Shown here piece after piece: positions 24,328 through 32,023 of a stretch of DNA of 64,000 nt (within the stretch, counting starts at the first letter, position 1; the number at the start of each line of letters is the position of its first letter). The DNA comes from Vulcanimicrobiota bacterium. GTDB taxonomy: Bacteria; Vulcanimicrobiota; Xenobia; Xenobiales; JADMJV01. Below the pieces are notes generated by a model. It did not search any database. It was not told where the DNA came from and saw only the letters and a program-made list of their open reading frames with translations. The position numbers and the translations under genes were made by a program. The stretch spans positions 222,581 through 286,580 of the forward strand of contig JAFKGI010000005.1 of the NCBI GenBank assembly GCA_017307785.1. The letters run 5' to 3'.

Positions 24328-25388
24328 CGCGCTTCCACCAGCAGTTGTCCGTTGTCGACGCGACAGCGATAGCCCTGGATGGCCAGCAGTCTCTCCGCCG
24401 CTTCCAGAGCCGGCACGTGATAGAGATTCAGGTAGGCCTTGCCGCGAAAACCGCGCGGCAGGACCAGCTTCAAGTTCATTTTGTTGGCCATAGCAAAGAG
24501 CACGTCGCTGAGCGGCGTGGGAGCCCAGACATCTCGCGGCTGGAAGTCAAATTCGGGGCCGGGCTCGACGGGAACCGCCAGCTCGGGAATCTGAGTGGCC
24601 ACCACCAGAAAGCCGTTGCTGGCCGTAGCCTGGATGGCTTGCTTTTGCCCCTGGCAAATCAAGGCGAAAAGCTGCTTGACCGGGGCCGGTTCGTGAGTAG
24701 CCATGGTGACCGTTCCATTCACGTCCGGTCCCACGATGAAATTCAGTTTGGCCTCGCGAGCCAGCACCGCCACCACGAAGTGCAGCGGCGCTCCCACGAA
24801 ATTAAAGCTGGCTTTTCCTTCCAGCGTTTCCACACCGGGAATGACCAGGTTCTTTTGCGTGCCCGAGGCCGGAACTACCAGCAAGAAACCATCCTGCTCC
24901 TCTAACACCAGACGGGCGTTGCTGACCAGGCTCTCGAGCAGGCCGCGCAGGGAGGCCTGACTGACCTTGAGGTCGAGCTTGCCTTTGACCGCAGGATCGA
25001 TCCAGATATTTTGATCCAAGCCGGCGGCCAGCAAGGTCAGGGCGTCTACCCGGTCGAGGTTCTCCACCCAGAAATCCACCGCATCGTCCGGACCCGCCGG
25101 CGTCAGAGCCTGTGGCTTCAGCTCTTCCGGCTTGGATTTGGGCGCCTTGATAGTCAATTTCCAGTTCTGCTTGCCCTGCGTCAAATCGACCGCGTCCCCG
25201 GCGATGCCGGTGACCTCGTAGGGACCCAGATGCTGACCTTTCTTGACGATCAGAGCCATCTTGGGAGCCGTGATCACGGCCAGATGCTGTTTGGCGGTTT
25301 CCAAGATGCCGCCCACGCCCAGAGAGGGCGGGCTTTGGGCAAAAGCCGTCGAGGTGAGAAGCAGGCTGGTGAGTAGTAAGGAACGCAT
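24324..25388 (-). CDS. Exported protein with three secretin/STN-type domains and no secretin barrel
   Basis: The 354-residue product has a signal peptide (about residues 1-18, STAFAQ). After a PilP-like segment (GPYEVTGIAGDAV, about residues 50-65) come three repeats with the secretin N-domain look: VDALTLLAAGLDQNIWIDP, PLHFVVAVLAREAKLNFIV and PLSDVLFAMANKMNLKLVL, each followed by a GLLESL/VKQLFAL/ALEAAERLL helix and a short beta tail. The beta-barrel domain of PilQ/GspD is absent. It may be a separate periplasmic ring or adaptor component. ATG 25388 begins the signal peptide. The methyltransferase overlaps its stop. Confidence 0.75.
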   Translation of the reverse strand: MRSLLLTSLLLTSTAFAQSPPSLGVGGILETAKQHLAVITAPKMALIVKKGQHLGPYEVTGIAGDAVDLTQGKQNWKLTIKAPKSKPEELKPQALTPAGPDDAVDFWVENLDRVDALTLLAAGLDQNIWIDPAVKGKLDLKVSQASLRGLLESLVSNARLVLEEQDGFLLVVPASGTQKNLVIPGVETLEGKASFNFVGAPLHFVVAVLAREAKLNFIVGPDVNGTVTMATHEPAPVKQLFALICQGQKQAIQATASNGFLVVATQIPELAVPVEPGPEFDFQPRDVWAPTPLSDVLFAMANKMNLKLVLPRGFRGKAYLNLYHVPALEAAERLLAIQGYRCRVDNGQLLVEAR

Positions 25389-25466
25389 GGGGCCGGCTCT
25401 TCGCGCGTCCGAAAGGTCGACCCTCTCGCTGAAGGCGACCCGGAGAGCCGCTCGAATTCTCCCAGC

Positions 25467-25868
25467 ATGAGCAAGCCGATTCCCTGTCAGTTCTGCCAGC
25501 AGCATCCCTCGATCGTGACGGTGACCACCCAGGCTCCCGAACAACAAGCGCAATCGCTGCGCCTGTGCCAGCGCTGTAGCTATCTGCATCAGGTGGTTTC
25601 CCAGGTGGCCGTGCTCGAGCACGCGATGCCCGCGCCTCCCTGCTTTCTCTGCGCCAAACTCTCGGCCGTGACCGCCGAGATGAAGGACAAGCAAGGCCAA
25701 CTGGTTGCCCGCTACCGCCTCTGCGAGGGTTGCGTGGAACGCCAGGAGTTTACGGCCGCGGACATCCTGCGCGTGGCGACCCCGTGGACGCCGGGAATCC
25801 TGGAGCTACCGCCGCCCAAGACCAGAGTGTTTCCCAAGCCTCGTCACCCGATGCCGGGCAACAATTGA
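25467..25868 (+). CDS. Small protein with four CxxC motifs, probable zinc binder
   Basis: The 133-residue protein has CQFC (about residue 7), CQRC (about 34), CFLC (about 59) and CEGC (about 87), spaced as two zinc ribbons of about 30 residues each. The C-terminus is Pro-rich. The arrangement recalls McsA/UvrB-associated zinc modules, but no specific family can be named. No ribosome site is evident. It is divergent from the STN gene and convergent with the membrane gene that stops at 25869. Confidence 0.75.
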   Translation: MSKPIPCQFCQQHPSIVTVTTQAPEQQAQSLRLCQRCSYLHQVVSQVAVLEHAMPAPPCFLCAKLSAVTAEMKDKQGQLVARYRLCEGCVERQEFTAADILRVATPWTPGILELPPPKTRVFPKPRHPMPGNN

Positions 25869-26336
25869 TCAGAACTCGTCTTCGCTGACCGAGCCGGTGA
25901 TGCGTTCGGCCGAGAAGGCGCCCGCGTAGGCCAGCGAAGCGGCGATTCCGCCCCCCAGCAAGAACTTGAAGATGCCGAAGCGGTACCAAATTTCGGGAGT
26001 GAAGAGCCCCACGCTGAGGGCGGCGAACATGGCCAGGAAAGCGGCCGTGGCCGGCTCCATCAATCGCACCTTGGGGGAGATGAATCCGATCAGGAAACCT
26101 CCCAGGTAGTAGGCCGCCAGCGTGATTCCGCCTTCCACCAGAAACTGGAAGTGGCGAGTCTGGTAGCCTTGCGTAACGTAAGGGGTGGCGAATTTGGCCA
26201 GCAGCACCTGAAAGACGAGAAAGCCGGCGAAACTGGCCCAAACCCAGCCCCAGCTAAAGGGAGCTCTTCTCTTGTTGACGACGCTGGTGCGCTCACCAGG
26301 CAGAACGGACACCGAGAAATCAGTCTGAGTGGGCAT
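25869..26336 (-). CDS. Hypothetical membrane protein
   Basis: A 155-residue protein with about 28 polar N-terminal residues and four predicted membrane helices (about 29-52, 68-88, 96-113 and 122-142). The C-terminus is acidic. Conserved-looking Gly residues (GGFLIGF, GGGIAASLAYAGA) line the helices. GGAGGT lies eight bases before ATG 26336. No transporter or enzyme motif is seen. Confidence 0.75.
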   Translation of the reverse strand: MPTQTDFSVSVLPGERTSVVNKRRAPFSWGWVWASFAGFLVFQVLLAKFATPYVTQGYQTRHFQFLVEGGITLAAYYLGGFLIGFISPKVRLMEPATAAFLAMFAALSVGLFTPEIWYRFGIFKFLLGGGIAASLAYAGAFSAERITGSVSEDEF

Positions 26337-26453
26337 CGCTTGCTACCTCCAGTTCATTCGGACTACTACGCTGCGGAATTTAGCATACCCGCTGCCGGAA
26401 CACCATTACAAAGAAGGTCCGGTTTTGGGGTGGAGGTTCCCGGTAGCAGCCTC

Positions 26454-26597
26454 CTAGCAAATGGAGACGGGCAAATTCATCCAGTCGTCGCCGATGATGG
26501 TAGCCTCTGAATTGACCAAACGCCCGTTGGAAACCAGGTCGATGGTCAGAGAAGCTTCGCCCAGCACGACCTCTTCACACACTTCAAAACGATTCAT
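26454..26597 (-). CDS. Small 47-residue protein with a leaderless promoter
   Basis: A 48-codon frame from ATG 26597 to TAG 26454. The peptide is acidic (VCEEVVLGEASLTIDL, then ATIIGDDWMN) and ends in Cys. There is no ribosome site, but TAAGCT lies exactly six bases upstream, matching the leaderless class in this window. The composition looks like real coding sequence rather than a shadow frame. No family is recognised. Confidence 0.55.
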   Translation of the reverse strand: MNRFEVCEEVVLGEASLTIDLVSNGRLVNSEATIIGDDWMNLPVSIC

Positions 26598-26609
26598 AGT
26601 TCCAGCTTA
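26598..26609 (-). promoter_or_regulatory. Leaderless -10 element
   Basis: On the minus strand, TAAGCT (26604-26609) followed by six bases and ATG 26597. Confidence 0.5.
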
Positions 26610-26672
26610 GAGAAAGCAGAGCAAACGATCCTCAAATCGGATGTCCGCAAATGAACGACTTATCAAATTCCT

Positions 26673-26684
26673 GTTAACGTTAAC
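26673..26684. promoter_or_regulatory. Perfect 12-base palindrome, possible operator
   Basis: GTTAACGTTAAC lies between the divergent 47-residue gene and the kinase gene, 52 bases before ATG 26736, in an otherwise AT-rich promoter-like patch. Its symmetry suggests a dimeric regulator site. Confidence 0.4.
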
Positions 26685-26735
26685 GCACGGCTCCAGTGTA
26701 GGAGGTCAGCACCCTATCGGGAAGCAACCCAGGCT

Positions 26736-27827
26736 ATGAACAGCGTTCCCGACGCACTGGAAGCGGGTACTATCCTGTCCGATCGCTATCAAGTCGAGTA
26801 CGTGCTCGGCCTGGGTGGCATGGGCGCGGTCTATTTGGCGCGCGATCTGCAGCAAAACAATTTTCCAGTCGCCGTCAAGGAAATGCGCGTGCAGGCCGGA
26901 GATCAGCATATCCAGCGCCAGGCCGTCGAGCAATTCCGGCAAGAAGCCCAGTTCCTGAGCGTGTTGGACCACCCGAATCTGGTCAAAGTGTTCGACGTTT
27001 TCACCCAAAACGGTCGATACTATCTGGTGATGAGCTATGTGCAGGGAAAGACTCTGCGCGAATTGCTCAAGACGCAGACGGAATTTTTCCCGCTCAAGAC
27101 CCTGCTGGAATGGACGGTCCAGTTGGTGGACGTGCTTTCCTACCTGCACGCCCAGAACCCGCCCATTCTCTTTCGCGACGTCAAGCCCAGCAATATCATC
27201 GTCGACTCGGAGAACCGGCTGCGCTTGATCGACTTCGGCATCGCGCGCACGCTGCACCCCGATGAAGTGACGGCCACGTTCCTGCAGGGCATGGGTTCGG
27301 CCGACTACTGCCCGCTCGAACAATATCAAGGCGTGGGCGGCACCGACCAGCGCAGCGACATCTACTCGCTGGGGGCCACTCTCTATCATTTGCTGACCCT
27401 GAAAGTCCCACCGCGGGCGGGCGAGCTGGCCTCGGAAAACAAGAAAGTTCCCTCTCCACGCATGCTCAATCCGAGCATCGAGCCCGCTCTTGAAGACATG
27501 GTGGTGAACATGATGGCCGTCTACAAGCAAGACCGCTACGGCTCCATGACCCAGGTGCGGGCGGCCCTGCAGAAGGTGAACCGCAATCTGGAACTGCGCC
27601 AGGAGCGCGCCGCCCAGTCTTCCGTCAGCCGGCCCCGCATGGCCGAGGGCCCGCCCAAAGCTCCCAGCAGCAAGAAATCGCAGAGCAGCACCACCTACAT
27701 TCTGGCCGGCCTGACCGCCGTCATGCTCTTCCTCATGGGCTGGTTGATCACGCAGATGAGCGGCGGCGGCGCCAAACCGACCCCCAGCCCCAAGGTCGGG
27801 GCCAGCGCCCACCCAGCGGACAAATAG
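26736..27827 (+). CDS. Membrane-anchored serine/threonine protein kinase (PknB type)
   Basis: The 363-residue protein has a complete Hanks-type kinase domain: glycine loop GLGGMGAVYLA (residues 25-35), ATP lysine Lys48 in VAVKEM, catalytic loop LFRDVKPSNI with Asp148, DFG Asp166 and the GSADYCPLEQY activation segment. His of the HRD motif is Phe, as in many bacterial kinases. A Lys/Ser-rich juxtamembrane region and one membrane helix (about residues 320-343) follow, leaving only a short Pro-rich outside tail without sensor domains. The start is ATG 26736; no ribosome site is close by. Confidence 0.93.
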   Translation: MNSVPDALEAGTILSDRYQVEYVLGLGGMGAVYLARDLQQNNFPVAVKEMRVQAGDQHIQRQAVEQFRQEAQFLSVLDHPNLVKVFDVFTQNGRYYLVMSYVQGKTLRELLKTQTEFFPLKTLLEWTVQLVDVLSYLHAQNPPILFRDVKPSNIIVDSENRLRLIDFGIARTLHPDEVTATFLQGMGSADYCPLEQYQGVGGTDQRSDIYSLGATLYHLLTLKVPPRAGELASENKKVPSPRMLNPSIEPALEDMVVNMMAVYKQDRYGSMTQVRAALQKVNRNLELRQERAAQSSVSRPRMAEGPPKAPSSKKSQSSTTYILAGLTAVMLFLMGWLITQMSGGGAKPTPSPKVGASAHPADK

Positions 27828-27923
27828 ACCTGGTCGGGCAGTACAACTTTCCCGGGCTGCAGTATTTCAGGGTCTAAGTTTTCAGACTCCTGGGCGGTAA
27901 GTTGAGCCAGGAGGATTCACACT

Positions 27924-28298
27924 ATGAATTTTAAACTTTCCGTCGCCGTCGCGGCAGCAGCACTCACCCTCGGCTCTCAGGCGGCCTTCGCCGACCGCTT
28001 CATCTCGGGCACCGTCTATCGCACGGCCCCGAACGGCGTGTATCTGAACACCGCCAGCGGCATCACCTTTATCCCCAGCAATTCGGCCACGTTCCAGAGC
28101 GGCCGGCGCTCCATCACCGTCAATCGTATGGCGGTCGGCGCCCCCATCAACGCCTATTACACGCGAAACTACTCCCCCACCTACGTTCCCACCGAGTACT
28201 ACAACCTGCATCGGGACTGGGACTGGAATCGCCACTCGAACGGCTGGCGCAACGACCGCCAGTACTGGCACCAGCGTAACGGTCGCTGGTACCGCTAA
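27924..28298 (+). CDS. Small exported hypothetical protein
   Basis: The 124-residue protein has a clear signal peptide (residues 1-23, GSQAAFA-D) and GGAGGA at 27910-27915. The mature part begins with a beta-rich segment (SGTVYRTAPNGVYLNTASG) and ends in an Arg/Asn/Tyr/Trp-rich tail (WNRHSNGWRNDRQYW). Such basic, aromatic tails occur in small envelope proteins. No function is recognised. It is followed by a strong terminator. Confidence 0.8.
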   Translation: MNFKLSVAVAAAALTLGSQAAFADRFISGTVYRTAPNGVYLNTASGITFIPSNSATFQSGRRSITVNRMAVGAPINAYYTRNYSPTYVPTEYYNLHRDWDWNRHSNGWRNDRQYWHQRNGRWYR

Positions 28299-28316
28299 AG
28301 CGAAAAGTTTGGGACC

Positions 28317-28348
28317 AAAGGCCGGACTCTTAGAGTCCGGCCTTTTTT
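28317..28348. terminator. Bidirectional intrinsic terminator
   Basis: AAAGGCCGGACTCT pairs with AGAGTCCGGCCTTT around a tiny loop, with a T tract on the plus strand and an A/T flank on the minus strand. It ends both the exported-protein transcript (+) and the polyamine operon (-); the thioredoxin-like gene's stop codon lies in its centre. Confidence 0.9.
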
Positions 28349-28635
28349 GCGTTGGCCAGGCGAGTGAGCTGCTGGCGAGTCAACAGACCGGGAATCCGGG
28401 TGCGCAGTCGCCCCTTTTCGTCGATCAGACAGACTTGAGGCATCTCCCGGCTTTGCTCCCACAGGGGCGCGTAGGCCTTGTACTGGGGGCTCTCCAGCTC
28501 ATCCACATCGACATAAATCAAGCGCAGCGGCCCGCGGTAGTCCCTGGCAAAGGCCTGCCAGACCGGTTGCATGGCGGCACAAGCGCCGCACCAGCGACCG
28601 GAGAAGAGCACCAGGGCCGGCTGCGCCGGAATCAT
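28330..28635 (-). CDS. Thioredoxin-like protein
   Basis: The 101-residue thioredoxin fold has the active site WCGAC at about residues 15-19 in LVLFSGRWCGACAAMQPVW, YVDVDE in the second strand, and a cis-Pro in REMPQVCLID. No signal peptide, so it is cytosolic. It starts with an ATGA overlap onto the aldehyde dehydrogenase stop and is the last gene of the polyamine operon. A reductant for that pathway's dehydrogenases (which carry an active-site cysteine) is possible but not shown. Confidence 0.85.
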   Translation of the reverse strand: MIPAQPALVLFSGRWCGACAAMQPVWQAFARDYRGPLRLIYVDVDELESPQYKAYAPLWEQSREMPQVCLIDEKGRLRTRIPGLLTRQQLTRLANAKKAGL

Positions 28636-30068
28636 CGAAGGGGGTTGCGGTTGAGCACCAACAGACGCGGCTCGGACATCTCTTCCATGGTGTAGGCCAC
28701 ACCCTCGCGTCCGGCGCCCGACTGCTTGATGCCGCCGTAGGGCATATTGTCGACGCGGAAGGTCGGATAGTCGTTGACCACCACCGCGCCGCACTCCAAT
28801 TCTTCCCAGCTGCTCAGCACGCGCTCGAGATCGCGGGTGAACACGCCTGCCTGCAAACCGTATTTGGAGCTGTTAACCTTGTCCACCGCTTCTTCCCAGG
28901 TGTCGTAGGGGTCGACGGTGGTGATGGGGCCAAAGACTTCCTCGCAGCCGATCTTGGCATCGGCGGGCACGCCGCTCAAGACGGTGGGCAGCATACAGGG
29001 CCCCTGCATCTTGCCTCCGCAGTGCAGGGTGGCCCCCGCCTCCACCGCTTCCTGGACCCATTCGGCCAGACGATCGGCTTCCTGGGGGCGAATGAGGGGA
29101 CCGACCAGGGTGCTCTCCTGGCCCGGGTCGCCCACCTTGAGTTTGGCCACTTCGGCCAGGTAGCCCTCGAGGAAGTCGGCGTAAATGCTGCGCTCCACCA
29201 GGATGTGCTGCACCGAAATACAGACCTGACCGGCGTAGGCGTAACCGCCTCCGGCCAGCCTGGGCAAGGCGTGTTCCAGATTGGCATCGCTGTGCACGAT
29301 GACCGAAGCGTTGCCGCCCAGCTCGAGAATCACTTTCTTGTGAGCAGCCCGGCCGCGCAGCCCCCAGCCGACTTTGGCGCTGCCGGTGAAGCTGATGATG
29401 GGCACGCGCGGGTCGTCCACCAGTTTCTCGATGTCGGGGACGTCCAGGTTGAGACAGGAAAATCCGGCCGGCGGCACGCCCGCCTCCAACACCACCTCAC
29501 TCAAAAGCAACGAGGTCAGTGGGGTGTTGGGCGCCGGTTTGAGGATGACCGGGTTGCCCACGGCCAGTGCCGGAGCCACCTTGTGGGCCACCAGGTTGAG
29601 CGGGAAGTTGAAGGGGGTGATGGCCGCCACCGGTCCGGCTCCGAAACGCTGGGTCATGCCCTGGTAACCGGCGCTGACCGCGGTCACGTCCAATGGCACC
29701 ACCTCTCCGCCGTAGCGCAGAGCTTCGTGGGCGGCAAAGGTAAAGGTGCTGACGGCCCGGGTCACCTCGTCGCGAGCCAGCCGAATCGGTTTGCCCGATT
29801 CGGCCATCATGGTCTGGGCGAACTCTTCCTTGCGCGCTTCCAGGGCCTGAGCAATGGCCAGACACCAGCCCGAACGGCGGGCCCGACTGGCCCGACGCAT
29901 TTCCTTGGCGGCTGCGGCCGCTCCAGCGATGGCCGCCTCCAACTGATCGGGTCCGGCGTAGGCCACCTCGGCAAAGGCTTTACCGGTCCAGGGATTGACC
30001 ACCGGGCGATTGTCTTTGCCGTGCCAGGCCTTGCCGGCCACAATGATCTCGTGCTTGGGCTTTTTCAT
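28632..30068 (-). CDS. NAD(P)-dependent aldehyde dehydrogenase, likely succinate-semialdehyde dehydrogenase
   Basis: The 478-residue protein is an aldehyde dehydrogenase with ITPFNFPLNL (cofactor), FTGSAKVGW, catalytic Glu249 in LELGGN and nucleophile Cys283 in GQVCISVQ. Closest in style to the glyceraldehyde-3-phosphate (GapN)/lactaldehyde/succinate-semialdehyde group. Following GABA aminotransferase in the operon, it most likely oxidises succinate semialdehyde to succinate (inference from context). It lacks a signal peptide. Both ends overlap neighbours by ATGA. Confidence 0.88.
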   Translation of the reverse strand: MKKPKHEIIVAGKAWHGKDNRPVVNPWTGKAFAEVAYAGPDQLEAAIAGAAAAAKEMRRASRARRSGWCLAIAQALEARKEEFAQTMMAESGKPIRLARDEVTRAVSTFTFAAHEALRYGGEVVPLDVTAVSAGYQGMTQRFGAGPVAAITPFNFPLNLVAHKVAPALAVGNPVILKPAPNTPLTSLLLSEVVLEAGVPPAGFSCLNLDVPDIEKLVDDPRVPIISFTGSAKVGWGLRGRAAHKKVILELGGNASVIVHSDANLEHALPRLAGGGYAYAGQVCISVQHILVERSIYADFLEGYLAEVAKLKVGDPGQESTLVGPLIRPQEADRLAEWVQEAVEAGATLHCGGKMQGPCMLPTVLSGVPADAKIGCEEVFGPITTVDPYDTWEEAVDKVNSSKYGLQAGVFTRDLERVLSSWEELECGAVVVNDYPTFRVDNMPYGGIKQSGAGREGVAYTMEEMSEPRLLVLNRNPLR

Positions 30069-32023
30069 TTGGTCTCCTTAGGAGCGGGAACGTCCATGGT
30101 CGGGTTGCGGTCGAAGAAGCCGTTAGGAATCAGCTTGAAGCCGGTGCGATGCGAAGGCATCACCGGCCATTCCTCGGGGCGCGGATTGTGGGTCACGCCG
30201 CAGGTGTACCACAGCACCACGTCCTGATTCTGCAGCGAGGCGTTGTCGTTCTGCCAGCCGGGCAACCCCGAGCTGGTGGTCGACTGATTGGGATACATGC
30301 CGGCCGCATACTGTTCTTCGGGGCGATACTGGGTGCCCCAAAGGTGATGCTTTAAGAAACCGGCCCGCTCGTAAATGGGCGAATCGGGATGCAGATAGGG
30401 CACCGAGTTCTCGCCCGGCATCAGCTGGTAACCGGTGGGCTGGTTCAGGGCGTTCTTGTGGTCCGGATTGATCACCATCCAGCTGCGACAGGAATGCATA
30501 TTCATGTCACGGCCGGCCTCTTTTTCGTTGGCCAACCAGGTGACTTCGCGAGAAAAGGCGTTCTTCAGGGGATTCTCGGGTCCGGCCGGAGCCGCCTGAT
30601 TGTTGATCTCGACCAGCGAATTCTTGGTTCCGTCCACGTCCAGGTCGAGGCGGAAGTTGAAGAAGTGCTGGTGATTGGGTGCCACGATGTGCTTGCCCAC
30701 CAGGCGCCCGTAACGCTCGTTGCCTTTGGCCTCGATAGTGGTCGACTGAGCCTCGGGCACGCCCTGAGCCAGCACGATGCCGGTCAGCTGCGCTTCGGCG
30801 GCGATCGAGCCGTCCTGACCCAGCACCCAGCCCAGCGCGTAATCGTAGTTGCCCACCGTGGCCACATAGGTCAGGTGCAATTCGCGAGCCGGCCGCACTT
30901 GATCCATGAGCGAGTCGTAGTCTTTGTGCTTCCACAGGATGCCCGACTCTTTTTCGTAGATGGCCACGTTGTCTTTCTGCACGTAGAGCTTGCCGAAATC
31001 ATCGACGAAAGCCGTGTCTTTGAGGACCGCGTGGGTGGGCACGTCAAAGCCGCGACGCAGGGTGTTGGCCAGCCGGCCCACTCCGTATTCGCCCAGGTCG
31101 AAGGCGTTGCGCCACGACCAGTTTTCGGCCGGAGAGCCGTAGGGAACCACCATTTCGCACAGCGAGCCGCGGTAGAGAATGGGGCGCCCCTTGTAGCGCA
31201 CGTCGTTGAGCACCAGTCCCTCGCGGGTGTGCATGGTGTAGCGGAACGTCCAGTTGTCCCAGCTGACTTCGGTGCCTTTGGTGATGATGCTGGAACCCTC
31301 GGGCTGACTATGCACGATGGGCTTGAGCGGTTCGCGCAGAGGCATCTGGTTCTCGGGATTGAGTTCGCCCTCCAGACCCTTGTTGACGGGGGCGACCACG
31401 CCGGTGTCCTCGACGCGCACTACTTTGCGCTCGTTGGGGTCGACCAGCGCCACCACGCCTTCGATAGGCCGGTAGAACGGATTGCGCACGCCCTTGGGCC
31501 GATAGAAACTGAGGCAGCGAATCAGGCGCTTGCCCGACTTACGGTCGGCCGGGCTGAGCACGCCCACGCCCCAGGTATCGATCTGCACGTTTTCAAAATC
31601 GGTGATGCCGCGCTTGGCGATAGCCGCCTGCCAGGCCGGGTCGGAGCGCACGTATTTGGGCGGATCCTCAAACTCCTCGATGAGCACGCCCGGAACCATG
31701 CCGGGCTTGGGCGTCCAGCTGGCCAGTTTGTGGTTGGTCAGATCGACGACCGCTTCGTACATCTTGTTCTCCCCGCGGTCGAGCACCACCGCGAAGGCCT
31801 GGCGGCGGATGGGGTCGCCGGGCTTGAAGCTGCGCACCGTTTCCTTGGAGGGCTCCAAAAGGGTGACCATGGGAAAGCGCGAGCGGTCGTTGAGCTTACC
31901 GTCGGCCTTGAGGATGCTGACCATTTCGGTCAATTCCCCTTCGGTCAGCGGGTCGAGGGGGTGAGTGATGGGTTGAGCCCAGGCGCTAAAAGAAAGGGCG
32001 AGGGCCAGCAGGGCTTTCTTCAC
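30065..32023 (-). CDS. Exported copper amine oxidase
   Basis: The 652-residue enzyme has a signal peptide (about residues 1-16, SAWA-Q). The C-terminal catalytic domain carries the topaquinone motif in VATVGNYDYALGW (precursor Tyr393), the probable catalytic base Asp309 in AFDLGEYGVG, copper ligands His451 and His453 in NHQHFFNF and His612 in CGVTHNPRPEEWP. All copper and cofactor residues are present. It oxidises primary amines such as putrescine to the aldehyde, releasing ammonia and peroxide, outside the cytoplasm. It lies between the GABA aminotransferase and an aldehyde dehydrogenase with ATGA overlaps at both ends. Confidence 0.93.
   Translation of the reverse strand: MKKALLALALSFSAWAQPITHPLDPLTEGELTEMVSILKADGKLNDRSRFPMVTLLEPSKETVRSFKPGDPIRRQAFAVVLDRGENKMYEAVVDLTNHKLASWTPKPGMVPGVLIEEFEDPPKYVRSDPAWQAAIAKRGITDFENVQIDTWGVGVLSPADRKSGKRLIRCLSFYRPKGVRNPFYRPIEGVVALVDPNERKVVRVEDTGVVAPVNKGLEGELNPENQMPLREPLKPIVHSQPEGSSIITKGTEVSWDNWTFRYTMHTREGLVLNDVRYKGRPILYRGSLCEMVVPYGSPAENWSWRNAFDLGEYGVGRLANTLRRGFDVPTHAVLKDTAFVDDFGKLYVQKDNVAIYEKESGILWKHKDYDSLMDQVRPARELHLTYVATVGNYDYALGWVLGQDGSIAAEAQLTGIVLAQGVPEAQSTTIEAKGNERYGRLVGKHIVAPNHQHFFNFRLDLDVDGTKNSLVEINNQAAPAGPENPLKNAFSREVTWLANEKEAGRDMNMHSCRSWMVINPDHKNALNQPTGYQLMPGENSVPYLHPDSPIYERAGFLKHHLWGTQYRPEEQYAAGMYPNQSTTSSGLPGWQNDNASLQNQDVVLWYTCGVTHNPRPEEWPVMPSHRTGFKLIPNGFFDRNPTMDVPAPKETK

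Noticed and set aside
26736..27827. Kinase inactive because HRD is FRD
   Set aside because: Phe in place of His before RD is common in bacterial Hanks-type kinases; Lys48, Asp148 and DFG Asp166 are all present.
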